Shown piece after piece: positions 34,466 through 43,165 of a stretch of DNA of 64,000 bases. The stretch covers positions 20,220 through 84,219 of the forward strand of contig NZ_KI530764.1 of NCBI RefSeq assembly GCF_000488275.1, written 5' to 3'. The position numbers and the translations under genes are program-made. The stretch comes from Acinetobacter brisouii CIP 110357. Lineage in GTDB: Bacteria > Pseudomonadota > Gammaproteobacteria > Pseudomonadales > Moraxellaceae. How positions within the stretch are numbered: the first letter of the stretch is position 1; each line of letters starts with the position of its first letter. Below the pieces are notes generated by a model. That model did not search any database and was not told where the DNA came from. It was given only the letters and a program-made list of their open reading frames with translations.

Positions 34466-36220
34466 ATGAATGCGTCAACTCAACACGACTTTACTGCTTT
34501 GACGGCAAAGTTCCGCCATCAATATGAATGTGATGTCTTGGTCATCGGTTCTGGAGCAGGTGGACTTTCGACTGCTGTGACCGCGGCAACTCAGGGTTTA
34601 AATGTTATCGTTGCTGAAAAAGCAACCGTATTTGGTGGAACGACTGCGGTTTCAGGTGGCTGGCTTTGGATTCCCAATACACCACATGCAAAACATGCTG
34701 GGCAAGCTGAGCCGATTGAAACACCGAAACAATATCTTAAAAATGTGCTTGGTGAAAAATACGATGAATCACGTATTCATACTTATTTGACTAAAGCACC
34801 TGAAATGGTTGATTTTTTTGAAAAATCAAGCAGTGTAAAATTTAATGTTGGTGCTGCTGTACCTGATTTTTTTAATCTGGAAGGTTCGCGTGTCGGTTGG
34901 CGTTCTATCGTTGCTGCACCATTTGACGGGCGTGAATTAGGTTCAAACTTACATTTATTAAAACCTGCTATTCCAGAAACCACTGTTTGGGGAATGGGGA
35001 TTGCTTCAGGTGTAGATATGAAGCATTTTATTAATACATTTAATGCTGTGCCTTCATTTCTTTATGCGACTAAACGGGTGCTACGGCATGTTTTCGATTT
35101 GTTATTCAGGCATCGTTCCACACAAATTGTAAATGGTAACGCCTTAGTTGCACGATTATTAAAATCTGCTTTAGATCAAAATGTTCAGTTATTGGCCAAT
35201 CACTCAGCAACGCAATTAATCGATGAAAATGGAAAAATTTCAGGGGCTATTTTTAAAACACCTGAAGGTTTAGTCCAGATCAAGGCGAAACATGGTGTGG
35301 TTTTAGCAACAGGCGGTTTCCCGCATGATGATGAACGTAAACTTAAATTATTTCAGCATGTTGCTGATGGTACGCCACATTTTTCGGCTGCGCCTGAAAC
35401 CAATACAGGTGATGGTTTAAAACTTGCTGAAAGTGTCGGTGCGGAAGTGGATACCAACCTCTCATGCAATGCTGCATGGGCACCTGTATCACTTATACCT
35501 CGTCTGGATGGAACATTAGGCCGTTTCCCACATTTGGTTGAACGTGGTAAACCAGGGTTAATTGCAGTACTTCCAAATGGCAAACGCTTTACCAATGAAG
35601 GCGATTCTTACCCTGCATTTATCAAAGACTTATTTAAAAATACACAAAAAGGCGATTTGGCACGTTGCTGGCTAATTTGTGACCATAAGTTTATTCGGCG
35701 ATATGGCTTGGGTGCAGTCAAGCCATTTCCCATATCCATGCAACCTTGGATTGATAATGGTTACTTGAAACAAGCGAATAGCATCGAAAGTTTGGCAAAA
35801 ATTTGCCAAATAGAGATGACGACATTCAAAAATACCATCATGAATTATAACGCTGATGCGCATAAAGGCGTAGATCATGAATTTGGTCGTGGCACAACGC
35901 CATATCAAAAAGCACAAGGCGATCATGAGCAAAAACCTAACCCATGTATTGCCCCGATTGAAAAAGGACCTTTTTATGCGGTTGAAATTGTTCCTGGCAG
36001 TTTGGGTACTTTTGCAGGGTTAATCACTGACAATGATGCTTGCGTTCTCGATAAAAACACGCGCTTACCGATTCAAGGCTTATATGCCGTGGGTAATGAC
36101 ATGAATTCTATCATGGGAGGGCAATATCCAAGTGGTGGAATTACCTTGGGGCCTGCAATGACATTTGGTTATATCGCGGCAAATCATTTGGTTAAACAAG
36201 CTCATACGACAAAAGCATAA
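34466..36220 (+). CDS. KstD-like FAD-dependent dehydrogenase 1
   Basis: 584-aa flavoprotein of the 3-ketosteroid 1-dehydrogenase/fumarate reductase family. Visible features are the dinucleotide loop VLVIGSGAGGLSTAVTAAT (about 25-43), EKATVFGGTTAVSGGWLWIP (about 51-70), GVVLATGGF near 275, and the C-terminal YPSGGITLGPAMTFGYIA, the FAD and substrate loop of KstD. Family members desaturate a ring next to a carbonyl. It is encoded 3 nt after the TIM-barrel gene and 24 nt before a second such flavoprotein. A pair could introduce two double bases of unsaturation and so aromatise a cyclic ketone. Confidence 0.88.
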   Translation: MNASTQHDFTALTAKFRHQYECDVLVIGSGAGGLSTAVTAATQGLNVIVAEKATVFGGTTAVSGGWLWIPNTPHAKHAGQAEPIETPKQYLKNVLGEKYDESRIHTYLTKAPEMVDFFEKSSSVKFNVGAAVPDFFNLEGSRVGWRSIVAAPFDGRELGSNLHLLKPAIPETTVWGMGIASGVDMKHFINTFNAVPSFLYATKRVLRHVFDLLFRHRSTQIVNGNALVARLLKSALDQNVQLLANHSATQLIDENGKISGAIFKTPEGLVQIKAKHGVVLATGGFPHDDERKLKLFQHVADGTPHFSAAPETNTGDGLKLAESVGAEVDTNLSCNAAWAPVSLIPRLDGTLGRFPHLVERGKPGLIAVLPNGKRFTNEGDSYPAFIKDLFKNTQKGDLARCWLICDHKFIRRYGLGAVKPFPISMQPWIDNGYLKQANSIESLAKICQIEMTTFKNTIMNYNADAHKGVDHEFGRGTTPYQKAQGDHEQKPNPCIAPIEKGPFYAVEIVPGSLGTFAGLITDNDACVLDKNTRLPIQGLYAVGNDMNSIMGGQYPSGGITLGPAMTFGYIAANHLVKQAHTTKA

Positions 36221-36244
36221 ACAGGCAAGCAAAAGGAAAATGAC

Positions 36245-37996
36245 ATGGAACAGGTTGTTGATTTATTGGTCATTGGTGCTGGTGCTGCGGGAATGTCTGC
36301 TGCATTATTTGCAAAATTAAACGGATTAGATGTCTTGCTGTGCGAAAAAGCCAGTCAAGTCGGAGGAACATCTGCAACTTCAGGAGGTACGATTTGGGCA
36401 CCAGGAACAGTACAAAGCCAGAAAGCCGGTGTACCTGATCATATTGAAGATGTACGAGCCTTTTTAAAATCAGTGGTTGCGGATCGTGGCGGGGAAAAAA
36501 TCCGCGAAGCATTTTTAGCTTCTAGCCCCAAAATGATTCAAGAATTAGAAGATAAAACATCTGTAAAACTGAATGTTTGCCTTGCTCATCCTGATTATGT
36601 CAAAAATCAACCTGGTGAAGCTTTGGGCGGACGCGCCTTCGCACCTGCTGAATTTGATGCAAGTGTATTGGGTTCAGACTTTAAATATGTACGTCCACCA
36701 CGCCTCGAGTTTATGGGCTTGGGAGGGATGATGGTGAATCGTAATGAATTGAATGCCTTGCTCAATCCATTTTCATCAGGCATAAATTTTATGACTACGA
36801 TGAAAGTCGTTTTGCCTTACTTCCTGTCACGTTTACGTTATCCACGGGGCACCCGTTTGGTGATGGGAAATGCTTTGGTCGGCAGCCTTTTTTATAACCT
36901 TAAACAAAGAAATGTGCCTGTCTGGCTAGATTCTCCATTGCAAGAATTGATTGTTGAAAATGGCAAAATTACAGGTGCAAAAATTACTCAAAATGGAAAA
37001 ACTGTTACTGTAAAAACTCGTCAAGGTGTTGTTTTAGCAACAGGTGGCATTGGTTGGAATCAAAAGTTACGTCAAAAATTATTCCCTAAAGGGTTAATCG
37101 AAGAGTCACTTTCGCCAATGTCGAATACAGGTGATGGTCTCATAACAGCAATGCAAATTGGTGCAAAGCTTGATCCATCTGTAGAGAGTAGCGTTCTGTA
37201 TTTTCCATGTTCCATTCATACCCATAAAAATGGTTATAAAGCCATTTGGCCGCATATTATTTTAGATCGCGCAAAACCAGGTGTGATTGCAGTAAATACA
37301 GATGGTAAGCGCTTCGTGAATGAAGCAGATTCTTATCATGATTTCTGTATGGCTCAAATTGCGTCAAATCAAGGTAAAGATAAAATTAAGTCTTATCTGA
37401 TTTGTGATCATACGGCTATTCAAAAATATGGCTTAGGTTTTGTGCTTCCTGGTGCAAAAAAGCTCGATTATTTTTTACGTGAAAAATATTTATATTCAGC
37501 AGATACACTTCAAGAACTTGCACAAAAAGTGGGGATCAACCCGAAAAGTTTAGAGCAAACCGTTAAGCGTTATAACCATTTCGTTGAACAAGGTGTCGAT
37601 GCGGATTTTGCCAAAGGCACAGGGGTAATGAACCGCTTTAACGGTGATTCTGAAGTTCAACCAAACCCATGTTTAGGCAAACTGGAAACAGGGCCTTACT
37701 ACGTACTTGAAGTGATTCCGATGGACTGCGCCAGTAGTGGTGGTTTGGCAGGTGATGAATTTGGTCGTGTTCTCGATCAAAACAATCAAGTGATTCAGGG
37801 CTTGTTTGCCTGTGGTAATGACTTGTCTTCAATATTCAAAGGAACTTATCCAGGGCCTGGCACAACCCTCGGTCCAGCAATGGTTTTTGCGTGGCGAATT
37901 GCTCAATTTGCAGCAGGAAAACTACGTGAAAATACAAATGAAAACTCAATTTTAACTCAGCCACAAAATTTACAGCAGGAGCGTCAATCCGCATGA
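36245..37996 (+). CDS. KstD-like FAD-dependent dehydrogenase 2
   Basis: 583-aa paralogue-type flavoprotein. It shows LLVIGAGAAGMSAALFAK (about 6-23), EKASQVGGTSATSGGTIWAPGT (about 35-56), GVVLATGGIGW, and the KstD-like C-terminal GTYPGPGTTLGPAMVFAWRIA, which is closer to the KstD YPGPG pattern than copy 1. It likely desaturates a different position of the same ring system. SD AGGAAAATGAC precedes the start, and the stop overlaps the NIPSNAP start by 4 nt. It has no covalent-flavin or heme domain. The low similarity to copy 1 argues against a recent duplication. Confidence 0.88.
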   Translation: MEQVVDLLVIGAGAAGMSAALFAKLNGLDVLLCEKASQVGGTSATSGGTIWAPGTVQSQKAGVPDHIEDVRAFLKSVVADRGGEKIREAFLASSPKMIQELEDKTSVKLNVCLAHPDYVKNQPGEALGGRAFAPAEFDASVLGSDFKYVRPPRLEFMGLGGMMVNRNELNALLNPFSSGINFMTTMKVVLPYFLSRLRYPRGTRLVMGNALVGSLFYNLKQRNVPVWLDSPLQELIVENGKITGAKITQNGKTVTVKTRQGVVLATGGIGWNQKLRQKLFPKGLIEESLSPMSNTGDGLITAMQIGAKLDPSVESSVLYFPCSIHTHKNGYKAIWPHIILDRAKPGVIAVNTDGKRFVNEADSYHDFCMAQIASNQGKDKIKSYLICDHTAIQKYGLGFVLPGAKKLDYFLREKYLYSADTLQELAQKVGINPKSLEQTVKRYNHFVEQGVDADFAKGTGVMNRFNGDSEVQPNPCLGKLETGPYYVLEVIPMDCASSGGLAGDEFGRVLDQNNQVIQGLFACGNDLSSIFKGTYPGPGTTLGPAMVFAWRIAQFAAGKLRENTNENSILTQPQNLQQERQSA

Positions 37997-38610
37997 AACT
38001 TTATGAATTAATCAATATCACCATCAAAATGGGTACAGCAGGCACAGTGGCTCAGGGTATTCAGGAATATTATGCTGCAAGTGAAGCAAAAGGAACATTA
38101 TTTGGTGTATGGTTTTCGGATATCGGTCAGTTAAACCAAGTTGTTGTTTTACGTGGTTTTGATACGAAAGAAGATCAAGATGCTGAAGATGCTCGTTTGG
38201 CAGCTCAAGAAAACTTATTTAACTCAAGTGAAAATATCATTGATTATTCAGTTGAGCATTTTGCAGGATTTGATTTTTTGCCAGAAATTGAGCGTGGAAA
38301 ATTTGGCCCTGTATATGAAATTCGCACCTATGAACTCAAACATGGTGGCGTACCTCACGTACTTGAAGCGTGGAAAAATGCGGTACCGACCCGTACTGAA
38401 TATTCCAAATTGACCGTTGCAATGTATGCACTGGGTGGCACACCACGAATTGTGAGTATTTGGCCATACGCATCGCTAAATGAACGTTCAGAAGTTCGCG
38501 CGAAATCTGTGGCTGATGGTATTTGGCCACCTAAAGGTGGGCCTCAATGGTTGACACATCAAATGAATTCGATGATTGCATTACCAACCGCTGTTTCGCC
38601 ATTGCAATAA
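37993..38610 (+). CDS. NIPSNAP family protein
   Basis: 205-aa protein with two ferredoxin-like dimeric alpha-beta barrel halves. The second half shows the NIPSNAP pattern VYEIRTYELKHGGVPHVLEAWKNAV (about 108-132) and RIVSIWPYASLNERSEVRAKSVADGIWPPKG. The first half (LYELINITIKMGTAGTVAQGIQEYY) is a weaker copy. NIPSNAP and related stress-responsive barrel proteins in catabolic clusters can act as isomerases or small-molecule binders. It is the last gene of the operon, overlaps the preceding flavoprotein gene by ATGA, and is followed by a strong terminator. Confidence 0.85.
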   Translation: MKLYELINITIKMGTAGTVAQGIQEYYAASEAKGTLFGVWFSDIGQLNQVVVLRGFDTKEDQDAEDARLAAQENLFNSSENIIDYSVEHFAGFDFLPEIERGKFGPVYEIRTYELKHGGVPHVLEAWKNAVPTRTEYSKLTVAMYALGGTPRIVSIWPYASLNERSEVRAKSVADGIWPPKGGPQWLTHQMNSMIALPTAVSPLQ

Positions 38611-38628
38611 TTGCACTGAAAGTATTGA

Positions 38629-38669
38629 TTTACAAAAAGCTCGCTCTATGTAGGTGAGCTTTTTGTAAA
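38629..38669 (+). terminator. Strong terminator of the hydroaromatic operon
   Basis: TTTACAAAAAGCTC (38629-38642) and GAGCTTTTTGTAAA (38656-38669) form a perfect 14-bp stem. It lies 19 bp after the NIPSNAP stop and contains a T-run in its descending arm. Confidence 0.9.
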
Positions 38670-38814
38670 TTTAGTCATTCGGTTTTTTAAAAATATACTG
38701 ACCGAAGATCTTTAGCAAAAACAACGCAATCTAAGAAAAAGACATTGGTTACTGCATCAATCAGGCTATAACTCACATCAATTGCATCTATATAAGTTGT
38801 AATACGTCATCAGA

Positions 38815-38893
38815 ATATTTCTTTCATCTCCCCTTTTATTGATTGCTATGGGAGAAAGGTAGAGAGCGTATAAGTTGTTATGAAAGAAGTTTA
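38815..38893. repeat. Dispersed palindromic element, compact type
   Basis: 79 bp from ATATTTCTTTCATCTCC to TTATGAAAGAAGTTTA with core GCTATGGGAGAAAGGTAGAG. Same family as 9131-9208 and 16609-16689, with a more diverged right core. Confidence 0.7.
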
Positions 38894-38924
38894 GAGAATA
38901 TACCGCCTGTGACTACACAATCAA

Positions 38925-39623
38925 TTAATGCAAGTCCAAGGAGGTTAAACGGTCAGGAATCATTAATGCCTGATCAATATACAGTTTGACCAAACGCTCA
39001 CGGGAGCCGATGGATTTTTGATAATAAGTTGAATTTAATAATAATGATGCGCCATAAGTGACTGTCCAGATATAAGACAGATAATCACGAATTGACATAT
39101 TGCTATTCAAAAGATGCAGATAGTCTTTGGTAATATCCTTGATTTCGATAATTCTTTCTTCGCGTATTTTGTATAATTCTTCAAACAGAGGTTTCAGATT
39201 GCGCTCATTATTGGTCAGGCGTTCTTCAATGTTATGCAATAAAATTGTTCGACTAGAATTTAACATATTGTATAACATGTACTTAAACACATAGACTTTA
39301 ATGTCATGATTATATTTTTTGGAGATTTCCAATAATCTTTTTTCGTTTAAGATAATCAGTTCAAGGTATAACTGATTTTTACTTTTAAAATGTTTGTAGA
39401 TTGTACCTTTGGCAATATCCAGTTCTAGCGCGATATCGTTTAAGCTAATTTCCTGATTATTTTCTAATAATAAAGTTTCAGCCATCATTAAAATATTATT
39501 TTTACGCTCTAAAAACTTTTGCTGGCGCGTCGGACTCACTTTTCTTTCTTTCTGCAGATCTTGAAGAACTGTATCTAGCTTATTGAAAGATTGAGTCATT
39601 TTAGAGTCCATTGACTGATCCAT
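38925..39623 (-). CDS. TetR family regulator beside the acyl-CoA operon
   Basis: 232-aa TetR protein with an unusually long N-terminal extension (about 40 charged residues before the HTH). The HTH is ILMMAETLLLENNQEISLNDIALELDIAKGTIYKHFKSKNQLYLELI (about 45-91). It is divergent from the acyl-CoA dehydrogenase gene and probably controls it, perhaps sensing an acyl-CoA as many such TetR proteins do. I found no clear palindrome in the gap. A start at Met9 (39599) would shorten the extension. Confidence 0.88.
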   Translation of the reverse strand: MDQSMDSKMTQSFNKLDTVLQDLQKERKVSPTRQQKFLERKNNILMMAETLLLENNQEISLNDIALELDIAKGTIYKHFKSKNQLYLELIILNEKRLLEISKKYNHDIKVYVFKYMLYNMLNSSRTILLHNIEERLTNNERNLKPLFEELYKIREERIIEIKDITKDYLHLLNSNMSIRDYLSYIWTVTYGASLLLNSTYYQKSIGSRERLVKLYIDQALMIPDRLTSLDLH

Positions 39624-39963
39624 AGGTTTTTAAATTGTATAATAAATTTGCTAAAAAAACTAAAATTTTGAAAAAAGTGAACGCTAGAGATCAATATTTT
39701 GGATTTAAATAAAAACTCATCTAACATCCTAATGGTTTGGATTTTTGAGTGTGGATTTAGACCATTTTAAAAGCGTATTGAGTACATTAAAGTGTTCAAT
39801 CATATTTTTTAAAACTCAAATAAATTCAAACACTTTAAATATATTAATTGATAATGATACTCATCAGAATGGAATTGATTTTTTTAATCAAAAGATCGCT
39901 GATGTCATCAAGACTGCTTGGGTAACACTGCTTGAGCCTAAAAAAGTGATTCAGGAAGGAAAA

Positions 39964-41745
39964 ATGCCAATTTATAACGCGCCTCTCAAAGATATGGACT
40001 TTATTTTAAACGATGTATTTAACGCAGAAGCATTCTGGCAAGCAAATGAAAAAATTGCACATTTGGATATGCAAACAGCAAATGCAATCTTAGAAGAAAT
40101 GGCAAAGTTTTCTAAAGGTACACTTCTGGATTTGAATCGTTCCGCAGATGAAGAAGGCGGTGCACAGTTTCATCAAGGTGAAGTCAAAACACCGCAAGGT
40201 TTTAAAGCGGCATTTCAACAGTATGCTGAAGGCGGCTGGATTGGTTTGGGTGCAGAAGAAGAATGGGGTGGTCAGAACATTCCAAAAATGTTGACTGTTC
40301 TGGTGGATGAAATGATTTTTGCCACCAACCCATCGTTTATGTTGTATCCGTTACTGACTGTCGGTGCGGGAATGGCACTGAATAACTGCGCTTCGCAGCA
40401 GCAAAAAGAAACCTATTTACCCAAAATGTATACAGGAGAATGGTCAGGAACCATGTGCCTGACTGAACCGCATGCGGGTACCGATCTTGGGATCATTAAA
40501 ACTAAGGCTGAGCCAAATGCTGATGGTTCATACCAAATCACAGGTACTAAAATTTTTATTACCAGTGGTGAGCATGACCTTTGTGAAAACATTATTCATT
40601 TAGTTTTGGCTAAAACACCAAATGCGCCTGCAGGTTCACGTGGTATTTCCATGTTTATTGTGCCTAAGTTTTTGGTCAATGAAGATGGTAGTTTAGGTGA
40701 GCGCAACAGTGTTGCTGCAGGCTCTATTGAGCACAAAATGGGAATTAAAGGTTCATCTACTTGTGTTATGAACTTCGATGCTGCAAAAGGATTCCTCGTT
40801 GGTCAGGAAAATGAAGGCTTGGCGGCTATGTTTGTCATGATGAACTATGAACGTTTATCTATGGGAATTCAGGGACTTGGCGCTTCCGAATTTGCTTATC
40901 AAAATGCTGCCCAATATGCGACTGATCGCTTGCAGGGGCGCAGTGCTACTGGTGCACAATCTCCTGAAAAACCAGCAGATTCGATTTTGGTACATGGTGA
41001 TGTGCGCCGCATGTTGCTCAATGCGCGTGCCAATAACGAGGCGTCACGGGCATTTGCAGTCTATGTGGGGCAGCAACTGGACATGACCAAATTTGCCCAC
41101 GATCCAGCAAGTGTACAACGAGCCAATGATCGGGTTGCCTTGCTTACGCCGATTGCCAAAGCTTATTTGACCGATACCGCATTGGATGCTGTTTTAGATG
41201 CACAAATGTGTTTTGGTGGGCATGGCTATATTCGTGAATGGGGCATGGAGCAGTGTGTACGTGATTTGCGTATTGCCCAGATTTATGAGGGGACCAATGG
41301 CGTACAGGCACAAGACTTGATTGGACGAAAAACCATTAAGAATCAAGGTGCACTGATTGCAGATTATATTGCCGAGATTCGTGATTTTGTACAGCAACTC
41401 GATGATGACTTGGTAATTAAAACAGCAACACTCGATGCATGTACACAAGTTGAAAAGGTTACCCAGTTTATTTTAGAACAAGCAAAAAACCATCCTGAGT
41501 TTGCCAATGGCATTGCAGTTGATTATTTGCATGCAGTTGGTCTCATGAGTTTTGCCTATATGTTTGCCCGCATTGCACAAGCAGCTCAGGCAAAACCAGA
41601 AGAGTTCTATCAGCATAAACTGGTACTGGCACAGTACTATGCAGAGAAATGTTTGCCACAACTGGCTTCGCATATTGCCAAAATCCAGGCAGGCACGGCA
41701 ACGTTGATGCAGTTACCAGAAGCATATTTCACAGCACAAGCGTAA
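39964..41745 (+). CDS. Acyl-CoA dehydrogenase, long form with C-terminal domain
   Basis: 593-aa flavoenzyme that introduces the alpha-beta double bond into acyl-CoA. It has the N-terminal helical domain, MCLTEPHAGTDLG (about 162-174), TGTKIFITSGEHD, and the C-terminal helical domain with QMCFGGHGYIREWGMEQ and YEGTNGVQAQDLIGRK, where the Glu is the likely base. Length and the extra ~100-residue C-terminal part match the long AcdA/DmdC-like class rather than the ~380-aa classical forms. The ATG at 39964 (SD AGGAAGG) is the family start. The frame is open for 73 more codons upstream to 39745, but these look non-coding. Confidence 0.92.
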   Translation: MPIYNAPLKDMDFILNDVFNAEAFWQANEKIAHLDMQTANAILEEMAKFSKGTLLDLNRSADEEGGAQFHQGEVKTPQGFKAAFQQYAEGGWIGLGAEEEWGGQNIPKMLTVLVDEMIFATNPSFMLYPLLTVGAGMALNNCASQQQKETYLPKMYTGEWSGTMCLTEPHAGTDLGIIKTKAEPNADGSYQITGTKIFITSGEHDLCENIIHLVLAKTPNAPAGSRGISMFIVPKFLVNEDGSLGERNSVAAGSIEHKMGIKGSSTCVMNFDAAKGFLVGQENEGLAAMFVMMNYERLSMGIQGLGASEFAYQNAAQYATDRLQGRSATGAQSPEKPADSILVHGDVRRMLLNARANNEASRAFAVYVGQQLDMTKFAHDPASVQRANDRVALLTPIAKAYLTDTALDAVLDAQMCFGGHGYIREWGMEQCVRDLRIAQIYEGTNGVQAQDLIGRKTIKNQGALIADYIAEIRDFVQQLDDDLVIKTATLDACTQVEKVTQFILEQAKNHPEFANGIAVDYLHAVGLMSFAYMFARIAQAAQAKPEEFYQHKLVLAQYYAEKCLPQLASHIAKIQAGTATLMQLPEAYFTAQA

Positions 41746-41758
41746 AAAAAACGATTCA

Positions 41759-41794
41759 CTATAGGATGAGAAATCAAAATTTTTCATCCTATAG
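41759..41794. terminator. Hairpin between acyl-CoA dehydrogenase and thiolase genes
   Basis: CTATAGGATGA (41759-41769) and TCATCCTATAG (41784-41794) pair perfectly, extended inward by GAAA/TTTT. It lies 13 bp after the dehydrogenase stop and 122 bp before the thiolase. It may attenuate read-through so that the two genes differ in expression, or fully end the first transcript. Confidence 0.6.
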
Positions 41795-41916
41795 CAAGAC
41801 AAAATTAGAGATCACAACCGACTTATGAATGATTCAAAGTCATTGAACTATAAATCAGTAAGGATATTGAATCCAAAGATTTGAACTCTAATGAACGTAA
41901 TAAGGATATAAAAACG

Positions 41917-43086
41917 ATGATTGTTATTTTAAGTGCTGTACGTACAGCCATGGGAAGTTTTCAGGGTGTGCTGTCACCACTTACCACACCAGAGCTTGGT
42001 GCAGTGGTGGTTCGTGAAGCGGTACAGGCGTCAGGTATACAGTCTGCGCAAGTTGATGAAGTCATTTTGGGGTGTGTACTCCCTGCAGGTGTGAAGCAAG
42101 CACCTGCACGTCAGGCCATGCGTCAGGCAGGTTTAGCCGATACAACGCCAGCAACCACGATTAATAAAGTTTGCGGCTCAGGCATGAAAGCAGTGATGCA
42201 GGCTGCGGATAGCATTCGCGCAGGTTCAGCTCAGTTTATTGTGGCTGGCGGCATGGAATCTATGAGCAATGCACCTTATCTGCTGGATAAAGCCCGCAGT
42301 GGTTATCGCATGGGACATGGCAAAATCACCGATCACATGTTTCAGGAAGGTCTGGAAGATGCTGAAACTGGTCTGTCGATGGGCATCTTGGCACAAGACA
42401 TGGCAGATCAAAAAGGCTATAGCCGTGAGCAACAAGACCAGTATGCTATCGAGTCTCTCAACCGCGCCATTCATGCCACCCAACAGGGTTATTTTCAAGC
42501 TGAAATTGTGCCTGTTCATATTAAAGGACGCAAAGGTGAGATCACGGTTGATCAGGATGAACAGCCGCTCAATGCAAAAATTGAAAAAATCAGCACATTA
42601 CGCCCTGCCTTTAAAAAAGATGGCACGATTACTGCCGCCAATGCCAGTTCAATTTCAGACGGTGCTTCGGCACTGGTTATTACGTCAGAGCAACATGCAC
42701 AAGCTCAGGGTCTACGTCCTTTAGCCAAGATTTCGGCATATGCTTCACATGCACAGCATCCTTCAGAATTTACCATTGCACCTGTGGGCGCGATTGAAAA
42801 AGTTCTGAAACAGACAGGCTGGTCTGCGCAAGACGTAGATTTGTGGGAAATTAACGAAGCCTTTGCCATGGTGACAATGGCGGCTATAGATGCATTTGAA
42901 CTAGAGCGCGATAAAGTCAATATCCATGGTGGTGCCTGCGCTCTCGGACATCCATTAGGTTCATCGGGTTCACGAATTATCGTCACTCTAATTCATGCCT
43001 TAAAACGTACTGGCGGTAAAAAAGGAATTGCAGCATTATGTATCGGCGGTGGTGAAGCCACTGCGATGGCGATCGAATTGGTTTAA
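41917..43086 (+). CDS. Acetyl-CoA C-acyltransferase (thiolase)
   Basis: 389-aa degradative or biosynthetic thiolase. It shows VCGSGMKAVMQAADSI with the acyl-accepting Cys (about residue 88), AGGMESMSNAPYLL, the NEAFAMVTMAA segment (about 315-325), GGACALGHPLGSSGSRI with the catalytic His, and CIGGGEATA with the second Cys. It cleaves 3-ketoacyl-CoA or condenses two acetyl-CoA, and pairs with the upstream acyl-CoA dehydrogenase and downstream CoA transferase. I chose the ATG at 41917 (MIVILSAVRTAMG is the usual thiolase opening) over a TTG at 41881. Confidence 0.93.
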   Translation: MIVILSAVRTAMGSFQGVLSPLTTPELGAVVVREAVQASGIQSAQVDEVILGCVLPAGVKQAPARQAMRQAGLADTTPATTINKVCGSGMKAVMQAADSIRAGSAQFIVAGGMESMSNAPYLLDKARSGYRMGHGKITDHMFQEGLEDAETGLSMGILAQDMADQKGYSREQQDQYAIESLNRAIHATQQGYFQAEIVPVHIKGRKGEITVDQDEQPLNAKIEKISTLRPAFKKDGTITAANASSISDGASALVITSEQHAQAQGLRPLAKISAYASHAQHPSEFTIAPVGAIEKVLKQTGWSAQDVDLWEINEAFAMVTMAAIDAFELERDKVNIHGGACALGHPLGSSGSRIIVTLIHALKRTGGKKGIAALCIGGGEATAMAIELV

Positions 43087-43165
43087 TACAAATAAACAAG
43101 GAAATTCCGTTTAAACATAACGATAAAAACGGAACCAGAATTCAAACGATATTGGGATATTAGAA

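Noticed and set aside
39745..39963. 73-residue N-terminal extension of the acyl-CoA dehydrogenase
   Set aside because: The frame is open, but the sequence is AT-rich, does not resemble the family and lacks an SD. The ATG at 39964 has a strong AGGAAGG and the family start.
41194..41725. Minus-strand frames inside the acyl-CoA dehydrogenase gene
   Set aside because: They lie fully within a well-supported gene on the other strand and have no family features.
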